DNA of 64,000 nucleotides from Pseudonocardia sp. HH130629-09 (GCF_001294645.1 NZ_CP011868.1:1984001-2048000); one strand, 5' to 3'; positions 8,117-17,146 are shown, counted from the stretch's first letter. Program-made: numbers and translations. Notes: generated from the sequence alone by a model not told the origin.

Positions 8117-9376
8117 GTGTTGTCGGTGGAGGACTGGGCCGAGATCCGTCGTCTGCATCGGGCCGAGGGTGTCCCGATCAAGGAGATCGCCCGCCGGCTG
8201 GGGGTGGCCCGCAACACGGTGCGCTCCGCGTTGCGGGCGCCGGGCCCGCCGAAGCGGGAACGGGGCCCGCGGGGATCGCTGGCGGATGCGGTCGAGCCGC
8301 AGGTGCGGGCATTGCTGGCGCAGTTCCCACGCATGCCGGCCACGGTGATCGCAGAGCGGATCGGGTGGGAGCACTCGCTGACCGTGCTCAAGGACCGGAT
8401 CCGCCAGATCCGCCCCGAGTATGTCGGGATCGACCCGGTCGACCGGGTCGCCTACGCACCGGGCGAGATCACCCAGTGCGACCTGTGGTTCCCCGAGACC
8501 ACGATCCCCGTCGGCCCAGGCTAGGAACGGGTCCTACCGGTGCTGGTGATGACGCTGGGCTACTCGCGGTTCTTGTCCGCGACGATGATCCCCTCGCGCC
8601 AGGCCGGGGACATCCTGTCCGGGATGTGGCAGCTGATCAGCGACGTCGGGCGGGTGACCCGCACGCTGGTCTGGGACCGGGAGTCTGCGATCGGCGGGAC
8701 CGGGCGGGTCTCGGCACCGGCCGCTGCGTTCGCCGGCACTCTGGCCACCCGGATCCGGCTTGCCCCACCGCGGGATCCGGAGTTCAAGGGGCTGGTCGAA
8801 CGCAACAACGGCTACTTCGAGACCTCGTTCCTGCCCGGACGTCGCTTCGCCTCCCCAGCCGACTTCAACCACCAGATCGACGACTGGCTGGCCCGGGCCA
8901 ACACCCGCACCGTCCGAGCGATCGGCGGCCGCCCGGTGGACGTGCTCGCCCACGACTACGCGGCGATGACTCCGCTGCCGCCGCTGGACCCGCCGATCGG
9001 GCTGGCCCAGCGGATCCGGCTGGCACGGGACTACTACGTCCGCGTCGATGCCAACGACTACTCCGTGGATCCGCAGATGATCGGCCGGTTCGTCGATGTC
9101 GCCGCCTCACCGCGCGAGGTCGTCGTCTACTGCGCCGGCCAGGTCGTCGCCCGTCACGACCGCAGCTGGGCCCGCCACGCGGTGATCACCGACCCGGCGC
9201 ACCAGCACACCGCCGCGGCGATGCGCCGCGCCCTGGCCCACGACCGCAACACCCGACAGGCCGCAGCACGCCGTCACCTCGACGGCCACCCGGTGACCCT
9301 GCGCGCACTGCCCGACTACGACGCCCTGTTCGGTGTCGACTTCGTCTCCACTGCCGAGGAAGCGAGCAGCTCATGA
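8117..9376 (+). pseudogene. istA: IS21 transposase IstA, interrupted by an in-frame stop
   Basis: The reading frame encodes an IstA-like transposase: an N-terminal HTH (EIARRLGVARNTVRSAL), then the DDE core with TQCDLWFP and, after the break, VLVMTLGYSRFLSA and FKGLVERNNGYFETSF (catalytic Glu region). A TAG at 8522-8524 interrupts the same frame at about codon 136, where VGPG is followed by ERVLPV. A CAG-to-TAG change would explain this. Unless read through, the transposase is inactive. The gene ends in an ATGA overlap with istB. Confidence 0.88.
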
Positions 9377-10224
9377 CAACCACACCACCGAAGATCACCA
9401 CCGACCCCGCTGGGAGCTCGGGGCCGGCCGGTCCGGTGCTGGCCGCGGTCCCCGACGGACTGCCGGCGATGATCGCCTACCTGACCCGGGTCCTGAAGAC
9501 CCCGACCATCGCGGCCAGCTGGGAACAGCTTGCCGCCCAGGCCCGTGAGGAGAACTGGTCGCACGAGGAGTATCTGGGCGCGCTGCTGCAGCGCCAGGTC
9601 GCCGACCGCGAGTCCAAGGGCACGGTCATGCGGATCCGCACCGCGCACTTCCCCCAGGTCAAGACCTTGGAGGACTTCAACCTCGACCATCTGCCCTCGC
9701 TGCGCCGCGACATCCTGGCCCACCTGGCCACGAGCACGTTCGTCGCCAAGTGCGAGAACGTGATCCTGCTCGGCCCGCCCGGGATCGGGAAGACCCACCT
9801 CGCGATCGGGCTCGGCGTCAAAGCCGCCCACGCCGGCTACTCGGTCCTGTTCGACACCGCCAGCAACTGGATCACCAGACTCGCCGCCGCGCACCAGAGC
9901 GGCCGGCTCGAGGCCGAGCTGAAGAAGATCCGCCGCTACAAACTGATCATCATCGACGAGGTCGGCTACATCCCGTTCGACCAGGACGCAGCGAACCTGT
10001 TCTTCCAGCTCATCGCTTCCCGCTATGAACAAGGCAGCGTCATGGTCACCAGCAATCTGCCCTTCGGCCGCTGGGGCGAGACCTTCTCCGACGACGTCGT
10101 CGCCGCAGCCATGATCGACCGCCTCGTCCACCACGCCGAAGTCCTGACCCTGTCCGGGGACTCCTACCGCACCCGCGCCCGACGCGAGCTCCTGGCCAAA
10201 CACAACCGCGCCAGCAACGACTGA
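9373..10224 (+). CDS. istB: IS21 helper ATPase IstB
   Basis: This 283-residue AAA+ protein has Walker A GPPGIGKTHLAIGLG, Walker B KLIIIDEVGYIPF and sensor region VMVTSNLPFGRW. IstB helps IstA choose and bind target DNA. The ATG overlaps the istA stop, the usual coupling in IS21 elements. The frame is intact, but its partner is broken. Confidence 0.95.
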   Translation: MTTTPPKITTDPAGSSGPAGPVLAAVPDGLPAMIAYLTRVLKTPTIAASWEQLAAQAREENWSHEEYLGALLQRQVADRESKGTVMRIRTAHFPQVKTLEDFNLDHLPSLRRDILAHLATSTFVAKCENVILLGPPGIGKTHLAIGLGVKAAHAGYSVLFDTASNWITRLAAAHQSGRLEAELKKIRRYKLIIIDEVGYIPFDQDAANLFFQLIASRYEQGSVMVTSNLPFGRWGETFSDDVVAAAMIDRLVHHAEVLTLSGDSYRTRARRELLAKHNRASND

Positions 10225-10280
10225 CCATCACCACACCACGCCGGGGGTCAGTTCCAATCCGTCGCTACGGGGTCACTCCC

Positions 10281-11204
10281 AACCCGCCGTTGACAACCGC
10301 GGCCAGAATGTTCATGGTCGCCCCTCGCACCGCCCGAAAGTGGGCTGACCGCTACCGCGCCGAGGGCCCGCCCGGGATGGTCGACCGCAGCTCCCGACCA
10401 CGGTCGATGCCGGCCAAGACCCCGCCGAGGCTGGTGAAGCAGATCGTGCGACTGCGGTGGCACCACCGACTCGGACCAGTACAGATCGGCGGCCGACTCG
10501 CTCTCGCCGCCTCGACCGTGCACGCGGTCCTGCGCCGCTGCCGGATCAACCGGCTCTCCCACATCGACCGGGTCACCGGCGAGCCCCTACGCCGCTACGA
10601 ACACCCACACCCCGGCTCGTTGATCCACGTCGACGTCACCAAGTTCGGCAACATCCCCGACGGAGGCGGACACCGCTTCGTCGGACGCCGACAAGGCGCC
10701 CTGAACAAGCGGTCCACTCCCGGACTGCCCAGGGGAACCGACTACAAGCCGCGCACCGGCAGAGCGTTCGTCCACACCGTCATCGACGACCACTCCCGCG
10801 TCGCCTACGCCGAGATCCACAGCGACGAGAAAGCCGACACCGCCACCGGTGTGCTACGCCGGGCCGTGGACTGGTTGAACGCCCGCGGCGTGACCGTCGA
10901 ACGGGTCCTGTCCGACAACGGCAGCTGCTACCGCTCACACGCCTGGCGTGACACCTGCAGCGAACTGGGCATCACCCACAAGCGAACCCGGCCCTACCGG
11001 CCTCAGACCAACGGCAAGATCGAACGTTTCCACCGCACCCTCGCCGACGGGTGGGCATACGCCCGCTTCCACCCCTGCGAAACGGCTCGGCGAGACGCGC
11101 TCCCCGGCTGGCTGCACTTCTACAATCACCACCGGCCCCACAGCGCAACCAACGGCCTACCGCCGATCAGTCGCCTGACCAACCTGCCTGGACATCACAC
11201 CTAG
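10281..11204 (+). pseudogene. IS481-family transposase lacking its N-terminus
   Basis: The open frame gives about 305 residues. It enters mid-way into the N-terminal HTH (ARMFMVAPRTARKWADRYRA) and has an intact DDE core: LIHVDVTKFGNI, AFVHTVIDDHSRVAYAE, VLSDNGSCYRSHAW and QTNGKIERFHRTLADGW. The usual first 20-25 residues and left inverted repeat are missing because the IS21 end lies immediately upstream. The 5'-most in-frame start is TTG 10290. It is probably inactive. Confidence 0.88.
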
Positions 11205-11298
11205 ACAGCTCCACTTCACAACCGGGGGTCCTCGCCTGTCTCAGCGACAGGCCGTCATCAGCTCAACCTGGAACAACGTCCATGGACATCACACCTAG
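11189..11298 (+). repeat. 16-bp direct repeat flanking a hairpin at the IS481/egtD border
   Basis: TGGACATCACACCTAG occurs at 11189-11204 (end of the IS481 transposase gene) and again at 11283-11298, directly before the egtD ribosome-binding site. Between them lies a perfect GCCTGTC-TCAGC-GACAGGC hairpin (11234-11252). The second copy supplies an ATG at 11282 that is in frame with egtD. Confidence 0.85.
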
Positions 11299-11305
11299 GA
11301 GCTCC

Positions 11306-12295
11306 GTGAGCACTCCCGGCGCCATTCAGCTGGACGTCCACCTCACCGAATCCGATGCCGACACCGCGCTGCGGTCCGACGTGACGCGCGGGCTCGCCGC
11401 GTCGCCGAAGGAACTGCCGCCGAAGTGGTTCTACGACGCCCGGGGATCCGAGCTGTTCGAGCGGATCACCGAGCTGCCCGAGTACTACCCCTTCCGCACC
11501 GAGCGGGCCCTGCTCGCCGACTCCGTGGACGACATCGCCCGCTCCTCGGGCGCCGACACCGTCGTCGAGCTGGGGTCGGGGTCCTCGACCAAGACCCGGC
11601 TGCTGCTCGACGCGTTCGCCCGTGCCGGGACGCTGCGCCGCTACGTCCCGCAGGACGTCAGCGAGTCCGCCCTGCGCGGCGCCATCGACGAGCTCCACCG
11701 GGACTACCCGGAGCTGGAGCTGCACGGCGTGGTCGGCGACTTCACCCGTGACCTGGACCGGCTGCCCGGTGCCGAGCCTGGCGGGAAGCGGATGATCGCC
11801 TTCCTCGGCGGCACCATCGGCAACCTCATGCCCGGCCCGCGCCACGACTTCCTGCGACACGTCCGCTCGGTCCTGCGGCCCGGTGAGCAGCTGCTGCTCG
11901 GCACCGGCCTGGCCACCGACCCGGCCGTGATGGTCCCCGCCTACGACGACGCCGCCGGGGTCACCGCGGAGTTCAACCGCAACGTGCTGCGCGTGCTCAA
12001 CCGCGAGCTCGGCGCGACCTTCGACGTCGACGCGTTCGATCACGTCGCGGTGTGGGACGCGGAGAACTCGTGGATCGAGATGCGGTTGCGCGCCACCCGC
12101 GACATGCGGGTCCGGATCGCCGACCTCCACCTCGACGTCGCGTTCGCCGCGGGGGAGGAGCTCGCCACCGAGATCTCGGCGAAGTTCACCCCGCCGACGG
12201 TCGACGCGTTCGCCGCCGCGGCCGGGTTCGCGACGACGGGCCGCTGGGTCGACCCCGACGCGCGGTTCGCGCTGACCCTGTTCACCGCCGCCTGA
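11306..12295 (+). CDS. egtD: L-histidine N-alpha-methyltransferase EgtD
   Basis: This 329-residue protein trimethylates histidine with S-adenosylmethionine to hercynine, the first step of ergothioneine synthesis. Family landmarks are PKWFYDARGSELFERITELP, YYPFRTERALL, the SAM loop VVELGSGSSTKTR and FLGGTIGNLMPGPR. Length matches known EgtD (about 320). GTG 11306 is chosen because AGGAG ends four bases upstream; an in-frame ATG at 11282 would add eight residues. EgtB, EgtC and EgtA, often encoded upstream in actinobacteria, are absent here; instead the IS nest ends less than 110 bp away. The product may still act if egtB lies elsewhere. Confidence 0.95.
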   Translation: MSTPGAIQLDVHLTESDADTALRSDVTRGLAASPKELPPKWFYDARGSELFERITELPEYYPFRTERALLADSVDDIARSSGADTVVELGSGSSTKTRLLLDAFARAGTLRRYVPQDVSESALRGAIDELHRDYPELELHGVVGDFTRDLDRLPGAEPGGKRMIAFLGGTIGNLMPGPRHDFLRHVRSVLRPGEQLLLGTGLATDPAVMVPAYDDAAGVTAEFNRNVLRVLNRELGATFDVDAFDHVAVWDAENSWIEMRLRATRDMRVRIADLHLDVAFAAGEELATEISAKFTPPTVDAFAAAAGFATTGRWVDPDARFALTLFTAA

Positions 12296-12541
12296 ACTCC
12301 GGCGGTGCTGCGCCGGCCGGGCGCAGCACCGCCGACGGCGTGGTCCCGGTCTCCCGGCGGAACACCGCGACGAACGCCGAGGGCGTCGCGTAGCCGACGT
12401 GCCGGGCGACCACGCCGACCGGGCCGCCCGCGGCCAGCTGCTCCGGTGCGACCCGCATCCGCAGCAGCGTCCGCCACCGGCCAGGGCCCACCACGTCTCG
12501 GCGCGGAACAGCCGGGACAGGGTGGGTTCACTCGCGCCCAC
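12282..12541 (-). pseudogene. AraC-family regulator, C-terminal HTH remnant with frameshift
   Basis: Two frames together give a typical AraC double HTH: GASEPTLSRLFRAET, then after a one-base shift near 12495, GRWRTLLRMRVAPEQLAAG and VARHVGYATPSAFVAVFRRE. The N-terminal sensor domain is absent upstream. The tail overlaps the end of egtD by 14 bp. A cupin-type AraC N-terminal remnant lies on the same strand at 13727-14152, in the right order to be the other half of one gene. Confidence 0.75.
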
Positions 12542-12607
12542 GGCCCGGCCCCCACACCGCGACCTCCGCGCGGCGCGTCTGCCGCTCCCGCTGAACCCGG
12601 GGCCGGT

Positions 12608-13302
12608 TCACACGGGTTGTTCCGCCGAGATCGGATCGAGGACGGAGTCGAGGTGGGCGGGCACCTGCGCGAGAGCATCGACACGAGCCTCCGCGTCCAG
12701 CCGAGCCGGACCGTAGGTGACGAAGGGTGGCACGACGTCGTAGCCGACGAACTCGAACATCCCCCGGTGGACGTGGAACAGGAACGCGTCGAGGTCACCG
12801 AACCCGTCCGCTGCGCCGGGGCGGAACGCGGACTCGTCACCTCCCGTCGTCAGTAGCACCATGGCCTTCTTTCCGCGCATGGCCCCGTTGCCGAGGATTC
12901 CGTGCTCGCCACCGAACAGCGCGCCCATGACGAACACCCGGTCGACCCAGCCCTTCAGGATCGCGGGCATCGAGAACCACCACAGCGGGAAGGACAGGAC
13001 CAGCAGGTCTGCCTGCTGGAGCAGCTCCAGATGGCTTCCGACCGGTTCGGACACCGCTCCGCCGCTGACCTGACGCATCTGCTCGACCTGCGGCTTGAAG
13101 TAGCCGGAGCCGCTCGCGAACTGGGTCCGCGACAGCGTCGGGTCCCACCCGCGTAGAGGTCGATGGTGTCGACGGCGACACCACGAGAACGCAGATGTTC
13201 TGCGGCCGCGGCAGCCTGCGCGGTCGAGAAGGAATCCGGCTCGGGATGGGCGTGGACGATCAGGGCGCGACGGACGGAGGACGCCGTGGGGGACGTGGAC
13301 AT
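12608..13302 (-). pseudogene. NAD(P)H:quinone oxidoreductase-like flavoprotein, frameshifted
   Basis: The N-terminal part (ALIVHAHPEPDSFSTAQA, AVDTIDLYAG) and the rest (LLVLSFPLWWFSMPAILKGW, RVFVMGALFGGE) are both classic for the flavodoxin-fold NQO1/MdaB-type family. They lie in different frames. Restoring one G in a GGG run near 13148-13150 would join them as AGWDPTLSR, the expected family sequence. The gene is downstream of an ArsR regulator on the same strand, with a TCGAC-AATC-GTCGA palindrome just before the start. Either it is a one-base-deletion pseudogene or the base is a sequencing error. Confidence 0.85.
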
Positions 13303-13314
13303 GGAGACATCATA

Positions 13315-13328
13315 TCGACAATCGTCGA
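13315..13328. promoter_or_regulatory. Palindrome between arsR and the oxidoreductase gene
   Basis: TCGAC-AATC-GTCGA lies 13 bp upstream of the oxidoreductase ATG (13302) and 8 bp past the arsR stop. ArsR proteins bind short AT-interrupted palindromes at such positions, so this is a plausible operator. Confidence 0.45.
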
Positions 13329-13336
13329 AGTATCGA

Positions 13337-13648
13337 TCAGATGTGATCCTTGAGACGGGCCAGTAGCTCCTCGACACCCGCGTCGGCCCGTCTGTAGTGG
13401 GTCCACTTGCCGACCCGTGTCGACCGGACGAGGCCCACCCGTTCCAACGTGGTCATGTACGTGGAGATCGTCGACTGGGACAAGCCGGTCTTCGATGCGA
13501 GATGCGTGACGCAGACCCCAGCCATCGCCCGGTCCGCCATCGGCTCGTACTCGCTGAACGACGCCTCGGGTGTGCGCAGCCACTCCATGATCTGCAGGCG
13601 TGTGGGATTCCCCAGCGCCTTCAGCACGTCCACCAACGCCACGGTCAT
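13337..13648 (-). CDS. ArsR/SmtB-family transcriptional regulator
   Basis: This 103-residue winged-helix protein has the ArsR signature: DVLKALGNPTRLQIMEWL, then CVTHLASKTGLSQSTISTYM (recognition helix) and RSTRVGKWTHYRRA (wing). A single Cys in the recognition region is not a complete metal site, so a metal, redox or other signal is possible. It is transcribed toward the flavin oxidoreductase 34 bp downstream and probably represses that gene from the palindrome between them. Both genes sit between two AraC remnants. Confidence 0.9.
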   Translation of the reverse strand: MTVALVDVLKALGNPTRLQIMEWLRTPEASFSEYEPMADRAMAGVCVTHLASKTGLSQSTISTYMTTLERVGLVRSTRVGKWTHYRRADAGVEELLARLKDHI

Positions 13649-13726
13649 CGCGCGATCCTCTCATCGCCCGGTCCGCTCCCGATGAGCAGGATCATCGAGG
13701 CTCGGACCCGTCCCACGGCGCATCGG

Positions 13727-14152
13727 TCAGGCCTGGACGACAGGGCGTCGATGATCATCGCGCAGAACTGGGCAGCCGGGTCGGGAGACACACCCCAGGT
13801 GTGGCAGCAGGGCCGCGACCAGCGGCTCGATCGCGAGCACGCACGACGCGGGCCGGTCGATCGGGCGGCGGCCGGTCACAGGTGGATCCCGCGCATCGCC
13901 GCCGTCCCGGTGGCGGCCGTGATGTGTGTGACCCCGGCCGGCAGCCACAGCGCCCGTCCGGGGGCCGAGGACCCAGCCGGTGTCGGCGACGCTGACCCGC
14001 AGGACCTCGCTCGGCAGCCCCACGACTCCCGGCCACCGCAGCCTGCGCCCGGCGTCGCGGACCTGGCGATGAACGTGCTGCACCGCCGGATCTGCCGTTC
14101 CGACCCTCTGGTCCGACCGGATGCACGGGACGACGCTGCTGCCCTGGGCCAC
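13727..14152 (-). pseudogene. AraC-family regulator, N-terminal cupin remnant
   Basis: Parts of an AraC ligand-binding cupin can be read across frames: EVLRVSVADTGWVLGP, then after a one-base excess in a C run near 13970, GRALWLPAGVTHITAATG, and further on ASCVLAIEPLVAALLPHL. No single frame is open through the domain and no HTH follows. It is a degraded gene. Strand and order fit the HTH remnant at 12282-12541. Confidence 0.6.
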
Positions 14153-14253
14153 CCGCGACGTCGACGTGACCGGTGAGGTCCTGGAGATCCGGCGGGGACT
14201 GCCCGGATGCGCGGTCGTTCCGGTTCCGGGCCGGCCGCCGCTAGGGTCGGCCC

Positions 14254-14709
14254 ATGAGCACCGACTGGCGCCACGACGGCGTCCGGGTCATCCCCGGCGA
14301 CATGCTCGACGACAACACCCCGCAGACCCCCGGCATGCACCGCGCCGCCGCCGTCACCGGGGACCGGGTCGGCGCGCAGCGGTTGTGGGCGGGCACGGTG
14401 ACCATCCACCCCGGCGCCCGCACCGGGGCGCACCACCACGGGGAGCTGGAGAGCGTCATCTACGTCGTGCGCGGCCGGGCCCGCATGAAGTGGGGCGAGA
14501 ACCTGGAGTTCACCGCCGAGGCCGGGCCGGGCGGGTTCATCTTCGTGCCTCCGTGGGTGCCGCACCAGGAGATCAACGCCCTCGACGACGAGCCGCTGGA
14601 GTGCTTGCTGACCCGCTCCGGTCAGGAGCCGGTCGTGGTGAACCTCGACATCACCGGGGTCGAGCAGCCCGAGCACGTGCCGTGGATCGACCCGCTGCAC
14701 CGGTCCTGA
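14254..14709 (+). CDS. Cupin-domain protein
   Basis: This 151-residue single-domain cupin has metal-ligand motifs GARTGAHHHGELESVIYVVRG (shown in part: HHHGELE) and a second box FVPPWVPHQEIN. It is probably a metal-dependent small-molecule enzyme or binding protein; the substrate is unknown. A -10-like TAGGGT (14242-14247) ends six bases before ATG, so the message is probably leaderless. The 3' end overlaps the convergent membrane-protein gene by 59 bp. Confidence 0.85.
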   Translation: MSTDWRHDGVRVIPGDMLDDNTPQTPGMHRAAAVTGDRVGAQRLWAGTVTIHPGARTGAHHHGELESVIYVVRGRARMKWGENLEFTAEAGPGGFIFVPPWVPHQEINALDDEPLECLLTRSGQEPVVVNLDITGVEQPEHVPWIDPLHRS

Positions 14710-15172
14710 GCAGGCAGACGACCAGCGTCAGCGCCAGCAGGGTGCCCAGGACGAGGTCGACCACCGGCCACGCCCGCTCCGACGGGTCGATCCCCAGGGT
14801 GTAGACGGCCAGCGGGTCCACCAGACGTCCGCGGTAGGCGAGCAGCGTCGCCGGACCCAGCGCGAGCAGCAGCCCGGCGACGCGGCCCGTGGTGGCCGCT
14901 GCCCCCGGAAGGCGGCGCTCCCACAGCGTCGAGACCGAGAGCAGCGCCAGACCCGCGAGGATCAGTGGGAGCCAGGCTCGCCACAGCCCGACCGGCAGCA
15001 CCGGGACCGCCGTCCCGTGCCGGAGGACCAGACCCGGCACCTGCTGGGCGACCAGCAGCACGGCGGCGGCGCCGGCGACGGCCGGGGTGGCCCGGGACGG
15101 CCGGTCGGGCGGCTGTCCCGACGGCTGGCCGGACGACTGCTCGGACGGCTGGCCGGACGACACGGCACTCAC
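14651..15172 (-). CDS. Predicted membrane protein, four transmembrane segments
   Basis: This protein of about 173 residues has a Ser/Gln/Pro-rich N-terminus with repeated SGQPS units, then hydrophobic segments near AVAGAAAVLLVAQQVPG, LWRAWLPLILAGLALLSV, VAGLLLALGPATLLAY and VVDLVLGTLLALTLVVCLL. No family is recognised. GTG 15172 is a best guess; the frame is open further upstream. The tail-to-tail overlap with the cupin gene is 59 bp. Confidence 0.6.
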   Translation of the reverse strand: MSAVSSGQPSEQSSGQPSGQPPDRPSRATPAVAGAAAVLLVAQQVPGLVLRHGTAVPVLPVGLWRAWLPLILAGLALLSVSTLWERRLPGAAATTGRVAGLLLALGPATLLAYRGRLVDPLAVYTLGIDPSERAWPVVDLVLGTLLALTLVVCLLRTGAAGRSTARARAARPR

Positions 15173-15294
15173 GGCGGGCGACGATACGGGCCGTCGCCGC
15201 GCGTCGGGTGTGACCGTGCCCGAGGGGCTCCCGGGGGTTGTGCGTGCCCCGCCGTCGCAGGACCGCCCGGGGGTACCCCGGCACACGTCCGGTC

Positions 15295-16623
15295 TCATCC
15301 CGTCGGAGCGATCCGCCGGCGTGCCCGTGGGCCGGGAAGGGGCAGACCGAGGTTCTCGCGCAGGGTCGTGCCGGTGTAGTCGTCGGCGACGATCCCGCGG
15401 TGGCGCAGCTCGTGGAGCAGGCCGTCCACGACGAACTCGTGCTGCCGGGGGTCGGCCAGACCCTGCAGCGAGATGACGTCGAGGACGCCGGCCCGGAACC
15501 GCTCCTCGACGGCGTCGGCGAGCTGTTCGGGGGTGCCCGCCGCAGCCCAGTGCCCGGTGTCCTGTGCCGCGATCACCAGCTCGCGCAGGGTGTACCCCTC
15601 CCGGACGTAGCGGGCGAAGATGTCGACCCGCCCGCGGCGCCGGTGCACCGACCGGATGTCGGGCAGCAGGGACTCCGGGATCGGCGCGTCGAGCGGCAGC
15701 TCGGCCAGTGCGGTGGGCTCGATCCCCCCGAGCATGTCGGCCACCTGCGCGCGGCCGCGGTCGAAGTCGATCGCCTCCCGCCGCTCGCGCACCGTCCGCA
15801 GGGCCTCCTCCTCGGTGGCGCCGTAGGTGGCGTGGAAGGAGCTGAAGATCAGGGGGAGCCCGCCGGGCCGCCCGAGCCTGCTGGCCTCGGCGCGGATCGC
15901 GCGGGTGAAGTCCAGGGCGATGTCCAGGGTGGGCAGCGAGGTGAAGACCACCTCGGCGTAGCGCGCGCCGAGCGCCCGGCCCGCCTCGGACTGCCCGGCC
16001 TGCATCTGTACCGGGCGCCCCTGCGGCAGCGGGGGGATGTTGAGCGGGCCCGCCACGTCGAAGAACCGGCCGGCGTGGTCGATCGGGTGCACCCGATCGG
16101 GGTGCAGCACCGCCCGCCCGTCCGACCCCCGGGTGAGCGCGTCGGCGTCCCAGCTGTCCCACAGCGCGTTGACGACCTCGAGGGTCTCGGCGGCGCGGGC
16201 GTACCGGTCCTCGGGGTCGGGCAGCCCACCGGGTCCGAAGTTCTCCTCGCCGAGCGAGGACGTGACCAGGTTCCAGGCCGCCCGCCCGTTCGACACGTGG
16301 TCGAGCGTGCCGAACAGTCGGGCCAGGTTGTACGGGTGGTGGAACGTCGTGGAGACCGTCGCGATGAGCCCGATGCGCGAGGTCACCTGGCTCAGCGCGG
16401 ACACGAACACGAGCGGCTCCTGGGACCCGATCGCACCCTGGGCGCCGAAGCGGAGCAGGTCCGCGGTGAACAGGGCGTCGATCCGGGCGGACTCGGCGAG
16501 CTCGGCGACCCGTACCGCGGTGTCCAGGGTGGACCGCTCGGGGTCCAGGGCGAGGTCGTAGGTCTCAGCGACGCCGCCCGCTCCGGTCACCGTGCGGAGC
16601 ATGCGGGGTGGACGAGCGCTCAC
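15295..16623 (-). CDS. LLM-class FMN-dependent monooxygenase, NtaA/SnaA/DszA type
   Basis: This protein of about 442 residues is luciferase-like: RIDALFTADLLRFGAQG, VTSRIGLIATVSTTFHHPYN, GRAAWNLVTSSL, and ALGARYAEVVFTSLPT. Such enzymes use reduced FMN to oxidise chelators, sulfones or sulfonates. The start is uncertain: GTG 16623 overlaps the stop of a 50-codon ORF, and the first 25 residues lack the usual first beta strand, so part of the N-terminus may be lost or frameshifted. A cysteine-type leader peptide at 16812-16880 suggests a role in sulfur acquisition. Confidence 0.85.
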   Translation of the reverse strand: MSARPPRMLRTVTGAGGVAETYDLALDPERSTLDTAVRVAELAESARIDALFTADLLRFGAQGAIGSQEPLVFVSALSQVTSRIGLIATVSTTFHHPYNLARLFGTLDHVSNGRAAWNLVTSSLGEENFGPGGLPDPEDRYARAAETLEVVNALWDSWDADALTRGSDGRAVLHPDRVHPIDHAGRFFDVAGPLNIPPLPQGRPVQMQAGQSEAGRALGARYAEVVFTSLPTLDIALDFTRAIRAEASRLGRPGGLPLIFSSFHATYGATEEEALRTVRERREAIDFDRGRAQVADMLGGIEPTALAELPLDAPIPESLLPDIRSVHRRRGRVDIFARYVREGYTLRELVIAAQDTGHWAAAGTPEQLADAVEERFRAGVLDVISLQGLADPRQHEFVVDGLLHELRHRGIVADDYTGTTLRENLGLPLPGPRARRRIAPTG

Positions 16624-16772
16624 CGCGACCTCCGGATCCCGTGGGGCCGGATGCGGGAGGAGGCACCGGCGCCGTACGCCGGGGGCACGGCACCCGGCAG
16701 CGTGGGGGCGGGCCGCGTCGGCCGGTCGGTACCGGTGGTGGGCACCAGGGCCCCGCGGGATGTGGCGGGCAT
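16624..16772 (-). other. 50-codon ORF between leader peptide and LLM monooxygenase
   Basis: ATG 16772 follows a good ribosome-binding site (GAAGGA, six bases away) and opens a 50-codon Pro/Arg-rich frame whose TGA overlaps GTG 16623 of the monooxygenase. It is not like any family I know. It may be a real coupling peptide, or the 5' end of the monooxygenase after a frameshift. Confidence 0.35.
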
Positions 16773-16811
16773 GAGGATCCTTCGGTCGTGCGGTCGGGAG
16801 ACGGGTTGTGG

Positions 16812-16880
16812 TCAGCCCCGACAGCACGCCCCCGAGGTCCGCACGAAGTCCACGTGGCGACGCCGGACGGCGACGAACAT
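16812..16880 (-). promoter_or_regulatory. Cysteine-type leader peptide upstream of LLM monooxygenase
   Basis: A 22-codon ORF (ATG 16880, TGA 16812-16814) ends in RRRHVDFVRTSGACCRG. Short actinobacterial leader ORFs with an RRxHVDxxR motif and terminal Cys codons occur upstream of sulfur-metabolism genes and are thought to sense cysteine supply by ribosome stalling or attenuation. Here the next start codon with a ribosome-binding site is only 39 nt downstream. The motif is clear; regulation of this gene is inferred. Confidence 0.75.
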
Positions 16881-17146
16881 GCGGTCGTCCCTCGCGCTGG
16901 GCGCTACCACCCGCACCCGCGGCCGGACGGTGCCGTCGCCTCGCCGAGCCGATCTCTGCCGGCCCGCCCCGGGCGGGCCGGCAGACCCGACACAACCCGG
17001 GTGGTGCGCCGGTGTCAAGGCGGATCAGGCACTTGCGCCGGCCGCCTGCGGGGCGGGATCCGAGGGCGAGGACCGACCGAGGACCGGGGTCTCCGCCCCC
17101 GGAACCCGGAACCCGGCAGCGGGGCCGCCGCCCGCTGCGGACCGGG

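Larger units (their letters stand above)
8062..10278 (+). mobile_element. IS21-family insertion sequence
   Basis: Both ends carry matching multi-part inverted repeats. The left reads GACTGACCCCCTAGCGTCGG and the right complement GAGTGACCCCGTAGCGACGG, each followed by an inner (A/C)TGACCCCC block. The element contains istA and istB. Flanks differ (IS3 remnant left, IS481 right) and no target duplication is seen, so the flanks were rearranged after insertion. Confidence 0.85.
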
